25,382 bases of DNA from assembly GCA_910588895.1 (NCBI GenBank), contig CAJUSS010000042.1:1-25382 (forward strand). The letters are read 5' to 3'. Both the position numbers and the translations under genes were made by a program. The stretch is from an uncultured Lachnospiraceae bacterium (GTDB lineage: Bacteria; Bacillota; Clostridia; Lachnospirales; Lachnospiraceae). How positions within the stretch are numbered: position 1 is the stretch's first letter; the number at the start of each line of letters is the position of its first letter. Positions 6,917 to 15,394 of the stretch are shown here, piece after piece. The notes under the pieces are model-generated. The model searched no databases and was not told the DNA's origin. It saw nothing but the letters and a program-made list of their open reading frames with translations.

Positions 6917-7639
6917 ATGGACAGATACAAGACCGGCTATTGTCCCGGTGCCTTTGATATGTTCCACATGGGACATCTAAATCTTTTACGGAATGCCAAG
7001 TCCCGGTGCTTTTTTCTGATCGCAGGTGTGGTGACGGACGAGGTGTACATGAGCTATAAGCTCCGCCCGCCGGTGATCCCTTTTGTGGAGCGGCTGGAGA
7101 TCGTGGCCCAGTGCAAGTACGTGGACCAGGCCATCGGTGTGACCCCGGAGCTCCATGATAAATGGCGTGCCTGGGAAAAGCTCCGCTACGACTGCCACTT
7201 TGCCGGTTCCGACCACGAAGGCGCGTGGCCTGAGCTGGAGAAACGGTTAAATGAGGTGGGGGCAAAGCTGGAATTCTTTCCCTACACCCGCAGTGTCAGC
7301 TCCACTCAGATCCGGAAGACCCTGGAGCGGGACTTTATCTTCCAGCAGTGGATGGGAGGGAACGAAGGCAGAAGGCCGGTCTTCGTGGTCTTCGGCGCCG
7401 GAGCCATCGCCGATCGTTTCCTGGATAGGTGCGGGGATGAGGCAAGACCTGCTTTTTTTGTAGACAATGACCCAGCCAAATGGGGTACTTTCCGCCAGGG
7501 CATAAAGATCCAGTCTCCAAAGACCCTGCGCACATTTGCAGAGCAGGATCTGTATGTGGTCATCTGCAGCCGTTATGCCGGAGACATCGCCAGGCAGCTG
7601 ATCGAGATGGGGATCATGGACTTCCGCGTTTTTCGATAA
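6917..7639 (+). CDS. Cytidylyltransferase with C-terminal Rossmann-like module
   Basis: The 240-residue protein is a nucleotidyltransferase of the CTP-transferase superfamily, predicted to join CTP to a phospho-alcohol (choline, ethanolamine or glycerol phosphate) and release pyrophosphate. Residues 11-20 carry the signature GAFDMFHMGH with both histidines of the HxGH motif, and residues 123-134 carry YTRSVSSTQIRK, the counterpart of the family's RTxGISTT loop. Residues 153-240 form a second domain starting VFVVFGAGA and containing FFVDNDPAKWG and VVICSRY, matching the C-terminus of the next gene's product. I place the start at ATG 6917, after GGGAAGGAGAG; an in-frame ATG at 6851 lies inside array copy 3 and is unlikely. 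The LicD gene 42 bp downstream suggests this enzyme supplies CDP-choline or a relative. The exact substrate cannot be read from sequence. Confidence 0.85.
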   Translation: MDRYKTGYCPGAFDMFHMGHLNLLRNAKSRCFFLIAGVVTDEVYMSYKLRPPVIPFVERLEIVAQCKYVDQAIGVTPELHDKWRAWEKLRYDCHFAGSDHEGAWPELEKRLNEVGAKLEFFPYTRSVSSTQIRKTLERDFIFQQWMGGNEGRRPVFVVFGAGAIADRFLDRCGDEARPAFFVDNDPAKWGTFRQGIKIQSPKTLRTFAEQDLYVVICSRYAGDIARQLIEMGIMDFRVFR

Positions 7640-7681
7640 ACGTTCTGCCTGCGCCATCCTTTTGATAGAAAGAATGAGACT

Positions 7682-10600
7682 ATGGCAACCTTACATTTGA
7701 GTGGAGCGCTGCCATCTCCGAACGCTCCAACGGAGATGGACAAGCGCATCTTAGACTATCTGGAGCGGACAAAAAAAGACTACTACGACGAGGAGATCGC
7801 AGACGACCCGCATTTTCAGGTCTGGTATCAGCTTTCCAGCCTGCGCACGGGTCTTTTTAGCTGGTATCCCTTCCGCCCGGATGCCCGGCTCCTGGAGATC
7901 GGGGCGGGCTTTGGTCCCTTGACCGGGCTGCTGTGCGACCGTTGTTCACAGGTGGTGGCTACGGAGCGTTCGGCCGTCCGTGCTTCTGCGATCTTAAAGC
8001 GTTGGAAGGAGAAAGAAAACCTCCAGATCTATGCAGGGGAATGGAGTGAGCTGGACCTTGGCGGTCCATTTGACTATATCCTCCTTACCGGTATCCTGGA
8101 GAGAGCCTGCGGCGGCTCTTCGGACCGGAACCTGTATGCGGCGTTCTTGAAAAAGGCAGCAGCCCGTTTGAAGCCGGACGGGGTCCTCTTAGCGGCTGTG
8201 GAGAACCGTATGGGCCTTCGGTATTTCTGCGGGGCAAAGGAACCTCATGTGGGCCGGGCTTTTGAGGGGATCGCCCACTATCCAAGAGGGACCAGGGGGT
8301 ATTCTTTTTCGCGGGAGGAGCTGCAAGATATCCTGGACCGGGCAGGGTTTGGGCAGAGCCGGTTTTATTATCCGCTGCCGGACTATAAGCTGCCCCAGCT
8401 GATCTATACGGACGACTATCTTCCGGCCCCGAACCTGCAGGAGCGGCTGATCCCTTACTATGGGGACCAGGATCCGCTGGTGCTGCCGGAGCTGGATCTG
8501 TACCGGGATGTGGTGGAAAATGGGGTGTTCCCGTTTTTTGCCAATTCTTTTCTGGTGGAGTGTCACTGCCCGGGATCGATGCTCACAAAAGGTGCGGATG
8601 AGGTACTCTATGCTGCAGTCTCCACGGACCGGGGCCGGGAGCGGGGCTTTGCCACCATGATCTTAAACGGCGGGATGGTGCGGAAGGCACCGCTCTTTGG
8701 GGAGGGAAAGGCGAGCGCCGTACAAGCTTACGCCCATATCGAGGATCTGCGGCGGCATGGGATCCCGGTGGTCCCCCATGCCCTAAAGCCGGATGGGAGC
8801 CTTACCTTGCCCTATATCCCCTGGCCCACCTTATCCAACTATATCAAAAATGTGATCAGGGAGGACCAGGAGGAGTTCCTGGCGCTGATCGACCGGATCT
8901 ATGGCTATATCCTCCAGTCTTCGGAGTGCTTGCCTGTCCGGGACGCTGCTTTGGATGAAAGGGCAGCATCTCCTTCCCGGGACGCTGCTTTGGATGAAAG
9001 GGCAGCATCTCCTGCCCGGGACGCTGTTTTGGATAGATGGGTGCCTGCTCCTTCTCGGAACGCTTTGCTGGAAAAGCAGCTTGCCTTTGCAAAAGATGAG
9101 GAAGAAAAGACTCGGTGGAAAAGCCTGGACTTTGGACCGATCCTGAAAAAAGCGTACATGGAGCTGATCCCGTTAAACTGCTTTTATCAGCCGGAGACCG
9201 GTGAGTTCCTCTTTTTTGACCAGGAGTTTGTTCGGGAAGACTATCCGGCGGGTTATGTGCTCTTCCGCGCGATCCACTACATCTATTGCTTTACGCCGGA
9301 CGCAGAGCGGTACTATCCGCGGCAAAAGCTTTTGGAAAAGTACGGGCTGAAAGATACCTGGGAGATCTATCTGGCGGAGGAGCAGCGGTTCCTGGACGAG
9401 GTGCGAGAGCATGCCCGTTACCGGCAGTTTTATCAGTGGGCCCAGGACCCGCCATCAAAGATCTGGAAGAACCGGGAGCGCCTGCGCTCGGAGGCGGAGA
9501 TCGTGGCGGACTACCATATCCCGGATAAGATGAAAAAGATCTGGAAGGTGGAGCTTGCCATGCTGGATGAGGTGGAGCGGATCTGCAAAAAGCATGGCCT
9601 TACCTTTTTCCTGGTCCATGGGAGTCTTCTGGGCGCGATCCGCCATAAGGGCTTTATCCCCTGGGACGACGATCTGGATATCGCCATGCCCAGGGCGGAC
9701 TATGACCGGTTCATCCGGCTGGCTCCCACGGAGCTTAAGGAAGGGCTGTCCGTCCATACCCCGGAGACGGAGGAGGATCTTTTCTGGGGAGCATTTGCCC
9801 GCATAAGGGATAGCCGGACCACCGGGATCGAGGCAAAAGATCTGGGACATAAGGGGGATCTGGGGATCTGGATCGACGTGCTGCCCTTGGATGTCTGTAC
9901 CATGGATGAGGAACGGTTTGCCTATAAGCAGAAGAAGATCCGCCACTGCCAGCGGCTGCTGTACGCCAAGATCTACGGAAGTGGATTTGTGCAGTATGGG
10001 GATATGTCCCCGGTGCTGTGGCGTGCTTATATCCTTTTGGCACATTTTTACAGCCATAAGAGGCTCTGCCGGATGTTAGACCAGGCAGTCCGTCTCTATA
10101 CGGACGAGCCGTCGGAGGATGTGGCCTTCTTTTCCGGCTACTACAAGCACCGGAGACTTTTGGCGGCAGATTTTCAAGAGACGGTCAAGCTGGAGTTCGA
10201 GCATCGGAAGATGCCGGTCCCGGCAGGCTATGAGAACTATATGTTCATGAGCCTTGGGAAGGACTATCTGCGCTACCCGCCGGAGGAAGAACGCAGGCCT
10301 AAGCATCGGGGGATCTTTGATCCGGGGAAGCCTTATACGGCCTATACCCAGCTCCTGTGCGATACCTTTGAGGGAGCAAAAGGGAAGCAGATCATCCTTT
10401 TTGGGTCCGGGATGATGTTTGAGGATTATATGAAGAAATATGGGGACCGTTATCGTCCGTCCTTCCTGGTGGACAATGACGGGAACAAATGGGGACGTTC
10501 CCGGATGGGGATCTTGATCAAGGAGCCAAAGGCAGTCTGTGAGGTGCCGGCACAAAAACGTCATCTGATCATCTGCAGCTTTTACTATCGGGAGATCGCG

Positions 10601-10690
10601 GCGCAGTTGGATGAGATGGGGGTAAGGGACTATAAGGTCTATGTCCAGGAGCCGGAATGGATCTTGCAGACGGAGGCGCAAAAAGAGTGA
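7682..10690 (+). CDS. Methyltransferase-LicD phosphotransferase fusion with C-terminal Rossmann-like module
   Basis: The 1002-residue protein has at least three parts. Residues about 60-200 are a class I SAM methyltransferase-like fold with the glycine motif LLEIGAGFGP (70-79). Residues about 230-560 are an unrecognised region interrupted by four 13-residue repeats (418-469). Residues about 625-870 are a LicD domain with VHGSLLGAIRHKGFIPWDDD (645-664) and LDIAMPRADYDRF, the family's nucleotidyltransferase-fold metal site. Residues about 900-1002 repeat the module of the preceding cytidylyltransferase, with IILFGSGMM and FLVDNDGNKWG. LicD proteins transfer phosphocholine from CDP-choline onto teichoic acid or other glycans at the inner membrane face; no membrane segment is visible, so it is probably cytoplasmic or peripheral. 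Together with its neighbour it forms a plausible make-and-transfer pair. The methyltransferase part may methylate the sugar or the amino-alcohol; that is inference. Confidence 0.85.
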   Translation: MATLHLSGALPSPNAPTEMDKRILDYLERTKKDYYDEEIADDPHFQVWYQLSSLRTGLFSWYPFRPDARLLEIGAGFGPLTGLLCDRCSQVVATERSAVRASAILKRWKEKENLQIYAGEWSELDLGGPFDYILLTGILERACGGSSDRNLYAAFLKKAAARLKPDGVLLAAVENRMGLRYFCGAKEPHVGRAFEGIAHYPRGTRGYSFSREELQDILDRAGFGQSRFYYPLPDYKLPQLIYTDDYLPAPNLQERLIPYYGDQDPLVLPELDLYRDVVENGVFPFFANSFLVECHCPGSMLTKGADEVLYAAVSTDRGRERGFATMILNGGMVRKAPLFGEGKASAVQAYAHIEDLRRHGIPVVPHALKPDGSLTLPYIPWPTLSNYIKNVIREDQEEFLALIDRIYGYILQSSECLPVRDAALDERAASPSRDAALDERAASPARDAVLDRWVPAPSRNALLEKQLAFAKDEEEKTRWKSLDFGPILKKAYMELIPLNCFYQPETGEFLFFDQEFVREDYPAGYVLFRAIHYIYCFTPDAERYYPRQKLLEKYGLKDTWEIYLAEEQRFLDEVREHARYRQFYQWAQDPPSKIWKNRERLRSEAEIVADYHIPDKMKKIWKVELAMLDEVERICKKHGLTFFLVHGSLLGAIRHKGFIPWDDDLDIAMPRADYDRFIRLAPTELKEGLSVHTPETEEDLFWGAFARIRDSRTTGIEAKDLGHKGDLGIWIDVLPLDVCTMDEERFAYKQKKIRHCQRLLYAKIYGSGFVQYGDMSPVLWRAYILLAHFYSHKRLCRMLDQAVRLYTDEPSEDVAFFSGYYKHRRLLAADFQETVKLEFEHRKMPVPAGYENYMFMSLGKDYLRYPPEEERRPKHRGIFDPGKPYTAYTQLLCDTFEGAKGKQIILFGSGMMFEDYMKKYGDRYRPSFLVDNDGNKWGRSRMGILIKEPKAVCEVPAQKRHLIICSFYYREIAAQLDEMGVRDYKVYVQEPEWILQTEAQKE
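8933..9088 (+). repeat. Four tandem 39-bp (13-residue) repeats inside the LicD fusion
   Basis: Units at 8933-8971, 8972-9010, 9011-9049 and 9050-9088 encode PVRDAALDERAAS, PSRDAALDERAAS, PARDAVLDRWVPA and PSRNALLEKQLAF. Units 1 and 2 differ at only a few bases, and units 3 and 4 are progressively diverged. The length is a multiple of three, so gain or loss of a unit would keep the frame. Confidence 0.9.
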
Positions 10691-10699
10691 AACTTATCT

Positions 10700-10728
10700 T
10701 GCGCGATCCCCCCACCCGTGCTATCATG
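10700..10728 (+). promoter_or_regulatory. Possible promoter of proA-cobQ
   Basis: TTGCGC (10700-10705), 17-bp spacer, TATCAT (10723-10728). The -35 is weak, but spacing is ideal and the position, 60 bp before the proA start, is sensible. An inverted repeat CTTATC (10694-10699) and GATAAG (10729-10734) brackets it and could be an operator. Confidence 0.4.
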
Positions 10729-10787
10729 ATAAGATATCAGATCTGCATCCTACAGATCGCATATCCCACAGAAAGGAACGTGACCAT

Positions 10788-12035
10788 ATGGCGACATTAC
10801 AGGAGATCGGGCAGCGCGCCCAGGAGGCTTCAAGGAAGCTGCAGATCTTAGGCGCGGCAGAGAAAGACAGAGGGCTTTTGACGGCAGCAGAACGTCTGCT
10901 TAGAGGGCAGGAGGAGATCCTTGCTGCCAATGAAAAGGATATGGAAAAGGCCAGGGCGGCAGGGATGAGCCAGGGCCTTTTAGACCGCTTGAGGCTGACC
11001 CCGGAAAGGATAGAAGGGATGGCGGATGGCTTAAGGCAGGTGGCCGCGCTGGAGGATCCGGTGGGGGAGGTCCTGTCCATGAAAAAGAGGCCCAATGGTC
11101 TGATGATCGGGCAGAAGCGGGTCCCCTTAGGGGTGATCGGGATCATCTATGAGGCCCGGCCGAATGTGACCGCCGATGCCTTCGGTCTCTGCTTTAAGAG
11201 CGGGAACGCGGCGATCCTAAAGGGCGGCAGCGATGCGCTCTGCTCCAACCAGGCGATCGTGGCCTGCATCCAAAAGGGGCTTGCGGAGGCGGGACTGCCG
11301 GGGGAGGCCGTGCAGATGATCTCCTCCACGGACCGGGCCGCGACACAGGCCTTTATGCGGCTTGACCAGTATGTAGATGTGCTGATCCCCAGAGGGGGAG
11401 CAGGGCTGATCCGGACGGTGGTGGAGCAGAGTACGATCCCGGTGATCGAGACAGGCACGGGGAACTGCCATATCTTTGTGGACGAGAGCGCAGACCTTGA
11501 TATGGCGCTGGAGATCCTCTTTAATGCCAAGACCCAGCGGATCGGTGTGTGCAATGCCTGCGAATCCCTGGTCGTCCACGCGAAGATCGCGGAGCAGTTC
11601 CTTCCGCGCATGAAGGAAAGGCTGGATGAAAAGCAGGTGGAGATCCGAGGAGATGAGGCGTCCTGCAGGATCGTCCCCTCCTTTACGCCGGCTACAGAGG
11701 AGGACTGGGGGAAGGAATATCTGGACTATATCCTTTCCTGCAAGATCGTGGGCTCCCTGGATGAGGCGATCGACCACATCAACCGCTACCATACGAAGCA
11801 TTCCGATAGTATCGTCACCAGAGACTATGCCAATGCCCAGCGGTTCTTAGATGAGATCGACGCGGCGGCGGTCTATGTGAACGCCTCCACCCGTTTTACC
11901 GATGGATCTGAGTTTGGCTTTGGCGCGGAGATCGGGATCAGCACCCAGAAGCTCCACGCCAGAGGCCCTATGGGGCTAAAAGAGCTGACCACCACAAAAT
12001 ACATCATCTACGGAAACGGACAGGTGCGTCCGTGA
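10788..12035 (+). CDS. proA: Gamma-glutamyl phosphate reductase
   Basis: The 415-residue protein has the normal length of ProA, which reduces gamma-glutamyl phosphate with NADPH to glutamate semialdehyde in proline synthesis. The aldehyde dehydrogenase-like fold is clear: VPLGVIGIIYEARPNVTADA, KSGNAAILKGGSDA, LIPRGGAGLI, and the catalytic cysteine C255 in RIGVCNACE. The C-terminus has STRFTDGSEFGFGAEIGIST, typical of the family. I place the start at ATG 10788 (MATLQEIGQ), 10 bases after AAAGGA; a longer frame reaching 10641 runs into the LicD gene and does not look conserved. The usual partner proB (glutamate 5-kinase) is not in the window. Its stop TGA shares a base with the ATG of cobQ, so the two are translationally coupled. 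Confidence 0.96.
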   Translation: MATLQEIGQRAQEASRKLQILGAAEKDRGLLTAAERLLRGQEEILAANEKDMEKARAAGMSQGLLDRLRLTPERIEGMADGLRQVAALEDPVGEVLSMKKRPNGLMIGQKRVPLGVIGIIYEARPNVTADAFGLCFKSGNAAILKGGSDALCSNQAIVACIQKGLAEAGLPGEAVQMISSTDRAATQAFMRLDQYVDVLIPRGGAGLIRTVVEQSTIPVIETGTGNCHIFVDESADLDMALEILFNAKTQRIGVCNACESLVVHAKIAEQFLPRMKERLDEKQVEIRGDEASCRIVPSFTPATEEDWGKEYLDYILSCKIVGSLDEAIDHINRYHTKHSDSIVTRDYANAQRFLDEIDAAAVYVNASTRFTDGSEFGFGAEIGISTQKLHARGPMGLKELTTTKYIIYGNGQVRP

Positions 12036-13690
12036 TGGCAAGAGCGCTGATGATCCAGGGGACCATGTCCAACGTGGGAAAGAGCCTGCTGGTGGCGGGC
12101 TTATGCCGCGTCTTTAAACAGGACGGCTACCGTGTGGCCCCCTTCAAATCCCAGAACATGGCCCTGAATTCCTATATCACAGAGGACGGACTGGAGATGG
12201 GGCGTGCCCAGGTGGTCCAGGCGGAGGCGGCCGGGATAAAGCCGGATGTGGTCATGAACCCGATCCTCTTAAAGCCCACCACCGACATGGGGTCCCAGGT
12301 GATCGTAAATGGGGTCCCTGTGGGGAACATGAAGGCGAAAGAGTATCTTTCTTATAAGAAGGAGCTGCTCCCAAAGATCCAAAAGGCCTATGAGAGCCTG
12401 GCGGAGCAGTATGATATCATCGTGATCGAGGGGGCGGGAAGCCCGGCAGAGATCAATCTCAAGGCGGATGACATCGTCAATATGGGCATGGCGCGCATGG
12501 CCAAAGCCCCGGTGCTCTTAGTCGGCGATATCGACCGGGGCGGCGTATTTGCCCAGATCTACGGGACTGTGTCCCTTTTAGAGCCTTGGGAGCGGCAGAT
12601 GGTGAAGGGGCTGATCGTCAATAAGTTCAGAGGCGATCCCTCCATCCTGGAACCGGGGATCTTGCAGTTGGAGGAGTTGTGTGAGATCTCAGCGGTGGGG
12701 GTGGTGCCCTTTATGGATGTGCAGATCGAGGACGAGGACAGCCTGAGCCGCCATTTGGACCCGCAGTCTCGGTTGGATGCACAGTCAGCCGGACCGTCCC
12801 CGTTGGCCGGACAGCTCCAGTCGGCCGGCATGAGCGGGATGGGAGTGGATATCGCTGTGATCCGTTTCCCGAAGATCACCAACTTCACCGACTTTAATGT
12901 GTTCACTTTGCTGGACAACGTGAGGCTACGGTATGTGAGCCGGGCATCTGAGCTTGGAAAGCCGGACCTGGTCATCCTTCCCGGAACGAAAAATACCATA
13001 GCAGATCTGCTGTGGATGCGGCAAAGCGGACTGGAGGCAGCCGTGCTAAAGCTGGCCGACCAAAAGATCCCCATCTGGGGGATCTGCGGCGGTTACCAGA
13101 TGCTGGGTGAGTGGCTGGAAGACCCGCAAGGTGTGGAAGGACAGTGTGGGGAGTCTGTCCCAGATGGATGCATCCGCGGGATGGGCCTTTTTCCCACAAG
13201 GACTGTATTTGCAGCGGAAAAGACCCGGGCCCAGGTGGAGGGTGCCTTCGCGCAGGTGGAAGGGATCTTTCAGGACCTTTCCGGAAAGCCCTTTACAGGA
13301 TATGAGATCCACATGGGCCGCACCTGGATCGACCGGGAGATGGGGGCTGCGGACACGGCCCGTTTTTTCCATGGCCAGCTGGAGATCTGCCGTCCCCTTT
13401 CTTATCTGCTGGAGTGTCACAGCGCCTCCAAGCAGATGCACCAGGAGGGCTGGGGACGGGGCAATGTGTACGGCAGCTACGTCCACGGGCTCTTTGACGG
13501 GGAGGGCATCGCGGAAACGGTGGTCAATGCCCTGGGGAGAGAAAAGGGCCTTCCGGCATCCGAGACTGGAAAGTTGGACTATCAGGCCTATAAGGAGAGC
13601 CAGTATGAGCGGCTGGCCGCAGGCCTGCGGGAAAGCCTGGACATGGAGCGGATCTATCAGATCCTGGAGGAGGGGATCGGGGAGAGCTGA
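12035..13690 (+). CDS. cobQ: Cobyric acid synthase (glutamine-hydrolysing)
   Basis: The 551-residue enzyme amidates four side chains of adenosylcobyrinic a,c-diamide in vitamin B12 synthesis, using ATP and glutamine ammonia. It shows the N-terminal P-loop-like GTMSNVGKS (9-17), DIVIIEGAGSPAEINL-type segment (written here from IIVIEGAGSPAEINL), VGDIDRGGVFAQIYG, then a class I glutamine amidotransferase domain with nucleophile C351 in GICGGYQML and H484 in YGSYVHGLFD. It is longer than usual because of an insertion at about residues 242-269 (LDAQSAGPSPLAGQLQSAG) between EDEDSLSRH and VDIAVIRF. The start ATG 12035 overlaps the proA stop as TGATG; a GTG at 12032 is also in frame. cbiC follows after 127 bp. 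No cobalamin riboswitch is seen upstream, which fits expression together with proA. Confidence 0.95.
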   Translation: MARALMIQGTMSNVGKSLLVAGLCRVFKQDGYRVAPFKSQNMALNSYITEDGLEMGRAQVVQAEAAGIKPDVVMNPILLKPTTDMGSQVIVNGVPVGNMKAKEYLSYKKELLPKIQKAYESLAEQYDIIVIEGAGSPAEINLKADDIVNMGMARMAKAPVLLVGDIDRGGVFAQIYGTVSLLEPWERQMVKGLIVNKFRGDPSILEPGILQLEELCEISAVGVVPFMDVQIEDEDSLSRHLDPQSRLDAQSAGPSPLAGQLQSAGMSGMGVDIAVIRFPKITNFTDFNVFTLLDNVRLRYVSRASELGKPDLVILPGTKNTIADLLWMRQSGLEAAVLKLADQKIPIWGICGGYQMLGEWLEDPQGVEGQCGESVPDGCIRGMGLFPTRTVFAAEKTRAQVEGAFAQVEGIFQDLSGKPFTGYEIHMGRTWIDREMGAADTARFFHGQLEICRPLSYLLECHSASKQMHQEGWGRGNVYGSYVHGLFDGEGIAETVVNALGREKGLPASETGKLDYQAYKESQYERLAAGLRESLDMERIYQILEEGIGES

Positions 13691-13776
13691 GAAGGCGGAG
13701 ACTTCGGCCCTCTTTAGAGCCCAGGTATCCTTCTGACAAGTAAACGATCTTTACGGCAGGCAGAGATAAGGAGCAT

Positions 13777-13799
13777 ATCTGGCAGCTCTTGCGCCAGAT
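13777..13799 (+). other. Hairpin just upstream of cbiC
   Basis: ATCTGGC (13777-13783), 9-base loop, GCCAGAT (13793-13799), a perfect 7-bp stem ending 5 bases before the GGGGGAGGG ribosome binding site of cbiC. It could tune translation or mark an mRNA processing point between cobQ and cbiC. No T tract follows. Confidence 0.3.
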
Positions 13800-13817
13800 G
13801 ACAAGGGGGAGGGACGT

Positions 13818-14477
13818 ATGGAAGAGAAGATCGTGGCCGGTTTTGAGCAGGTGCTCCCGGAAAAGATCGAGGAGCGCAGCTTTGCCATCATCCGGGAAGA
13901 GCTGGCGCAGATGGGGATCTATTTAGATCCAAGGGAGGCGCCGGTGATCGAGCGGGTGATCCATGCCACAGCAGACTTTGACCATGCAGAGAGCCTGGTC
14001 TTTTCAGCCGATGCCCCGTCCATCGGGATCCAGGCGCTGCGGCATAGGGCCACGATCGTGACCGACACCAATATGGCAAAGGCCGGGATCAATAAAAAAA
14101 AGCTGGGGAGCTTAGGGGGGCAGGTCCTTTGCTTTATGGCTGACGAGGATGTGGCAGAGGCGGCCAGAGCACAGGGCAGCACCCGTGCGGCAGCCAGCAT
14201 GGAAAAAGCGGCCAGGCTGTCGTCTGCCTTGCCGGGCCCCATGATCATAGCCATCGGCAATGCCCCCACGGCCCTGATACGCCTTTATGAGCTGATCCAG
14301 GCGGGCGCTTTTATGCCGGCACTGGTCATCGGCGTTCCGGTGGGCTTTGTCAATGTGGTCCAGTCCAAGGAGCGGATGCTCAGCCGGACCGACACGCCCT
14401 ACATCATCGACCGGGGACGGAAAGGCGGCAGCAATGTGGCGGCGGCGATCGTCAATGCGCTGCTCTATCAGGCATAG
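13818..14477 (+). CDS. cbiC: Precorrin-8X (cobalt-precorrin-8) methylmutase
   Basis: The 219-residue protein matches CbiC/CobH in length and motifs. The enzyme moves a methyl group from C11 to C12 of the corrin ring to give (cobalt-)hydrogenobyrinate. The active-site histidine is H49 in ERVIHATADFDHAES, and the rest follows the family: GIQALRHRATIVTDTNMAKAGI (split around residue 80), AIGNAPTALIRLYELI, VIGVPVGFVNVVQSKE and a final GGSNVAAAIVNALLY. A GGGGGAGGG precedes ATG 13818 by 4 bases. It sits downstream of cobQ in the same direction, so the two probably share a transcript, but the other corrin genes are not in the window. Whether the pathway is the anaerobic (CbiC) or aerobic (CobH) one cannot be decided from this protein; Clostridia normally use the anaerobic route. 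Confidence 0.93.
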   Translation: MEEKIVAGFEQVLPEKIEERSFAIIREELAQMGIYLDPREAPVIERVIHATADFDHAESLVFSADAPSIGIQALRHRATIVTDTNMAKAGINKKKLGSLGGQVLCFMADEDVAEAARAQGSTRAAASMEKAARLSSALPGPMIIAIGNAPTALIRLYELIQAGAFMPALVIGVPVGFVNVVQSKERMLSRTDTPYIIDRGRKGGSNVAAAIVNALLYQA

Positions 14478-14566
14478 AGATAAGTTTTAAAAGACCGCAT
14501 GACCGGGAGATAGGTTCCGGGCATCTACAGGACAAAAGACATCAAATAGGAAAAGAAGGGATCAGA

Positions 14567-15244
14567 ATGTTAGGGACCATCGCAAATACCGGCACGATCC
14601 TGACCGGGAGCATCTTAGGAAGTGTACTAAAAAAAGGGATCAAGCCAAAATATCAAGGCGCGCTCTTTAACGCCATGGGCCTGGCGGCCACCGGCCTGGG
14701 GATCGATTCCGTGGTCAGCAATATGCCAAAGAGTCAGTACCCTGTGCTCTTTATCGTCAGCCTGGCAGCGGGCAGTCTGGTGGGGACTATGCTGGATATC
14801 GACGGAGGCTTTAAAAAGCTGACTAAGAGATTTGGAAAGTCTGAGCTGGGAAAAGGCCTTTCCACAGGGATCCTCTTATACTGTATCGGCTCCCTGTCGA
14901 TCCTGGGGCCGATCCAGAGCGCTTTATATGGAGACAATACCTTTCTCTTTACCAATGCCACCCTGGACCTGGTGACCTCCACCGTGCTGGCCTCCACCTA
15001 TGGGATCGGCATGGCTCTGGCCGCGCCGGTGCTGTTTGGCTGGCAGGGCGCGATCTTTCTGGGGGCTACTTTCCTGCAGGGTTTTCTGGGCGATGCCCTG
15101 ATGTGCGAGATCTCCATCATCGGCGGTTTTCTGATCGCCACCTCCGGTCTGTCCATCCTGGAGATCAAAGACTGCAAGACCTTGAACATGCTCCCCTCCC
15201 TGCTGGTACCGATCCTGTTTTTTCTCTGCATAGGAAAGCTGTGA
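14567..15244 (+). CDS. DUF554 family membrane protein
   Basis: The 225-residue protein is almost entirely hydrophobic helices separated by short glycine-rich turns, with about six membrane-spanning segments. It has the DUF554 pattern: GTIANTGTILTGSILGSVLK at the N-terminus, NAMGLAATGLGIDS, KGLSTGILLYCIGSLSILGP, LDLVTSTVLASTYGIGMALA and GDALMCEISIIGGFLI. Length is typical. These are integral membrane proteins of unknown function, usually annotated as putative transporters or channels. The start at ATG 14567 follows AAGAAGGG. It lies 89 bp after cbiC; its proximity to cobalamin genes could suggest co-expression but no functional link is known. No convincing terminator is visible after its stop. 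Confidence 0.88.
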   Translation: MLGTIANTGTILTGSILGSVLKKGIKPKYQGALFNAMGLAATGLGIDSVVSNMPKSQYPVLFIVSLAAGSLVGTMLDIDGGFKKLTKRFGKSELGKGLSTGILLYCIGSLSILGPIQSALYGDNTFLFTNATLDLVTSTVLASTYGIGMALAAPVLFGWQGAIFLGATFLQGFLGDALMCEISIIGGFLIATSGLSILEIKDCKTLNMLPSLLVPILFFLCIGKL

Positions 15245-15394
15245 TCTTACAACAGATCAAAGTGGTCCGTCCTGCCCCAGTGATCATACCATCTTATACC
15301 ACGTTCGACGATGCGCAAACGTGCAAAAACGCACAGGACATCACATTCATGCGGATCTCCACAAAAAAGTATATGTATAACACAAAAAATCCTA

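Noticed and set aside
7247..7657. Overlapping frames on both strands within the cytidylyltransferase gene
   Set aside because: They are shadows of a gene with clear HxGH and SST motifs in the main frame.
8933..9088. CRISPR-like tandem repeats
   Set aside because: The units are contiguous without unique spacers and lie in frame inside a gene, so they are protein repeats.
13691..13817. Possible cobalamin riboswitch before cbiC
   Set aside because: The gap is only 127 bp and I see no B12-box-like conserved core; only a simple hairpin is present. The gap before proA-cobQ is also too short.
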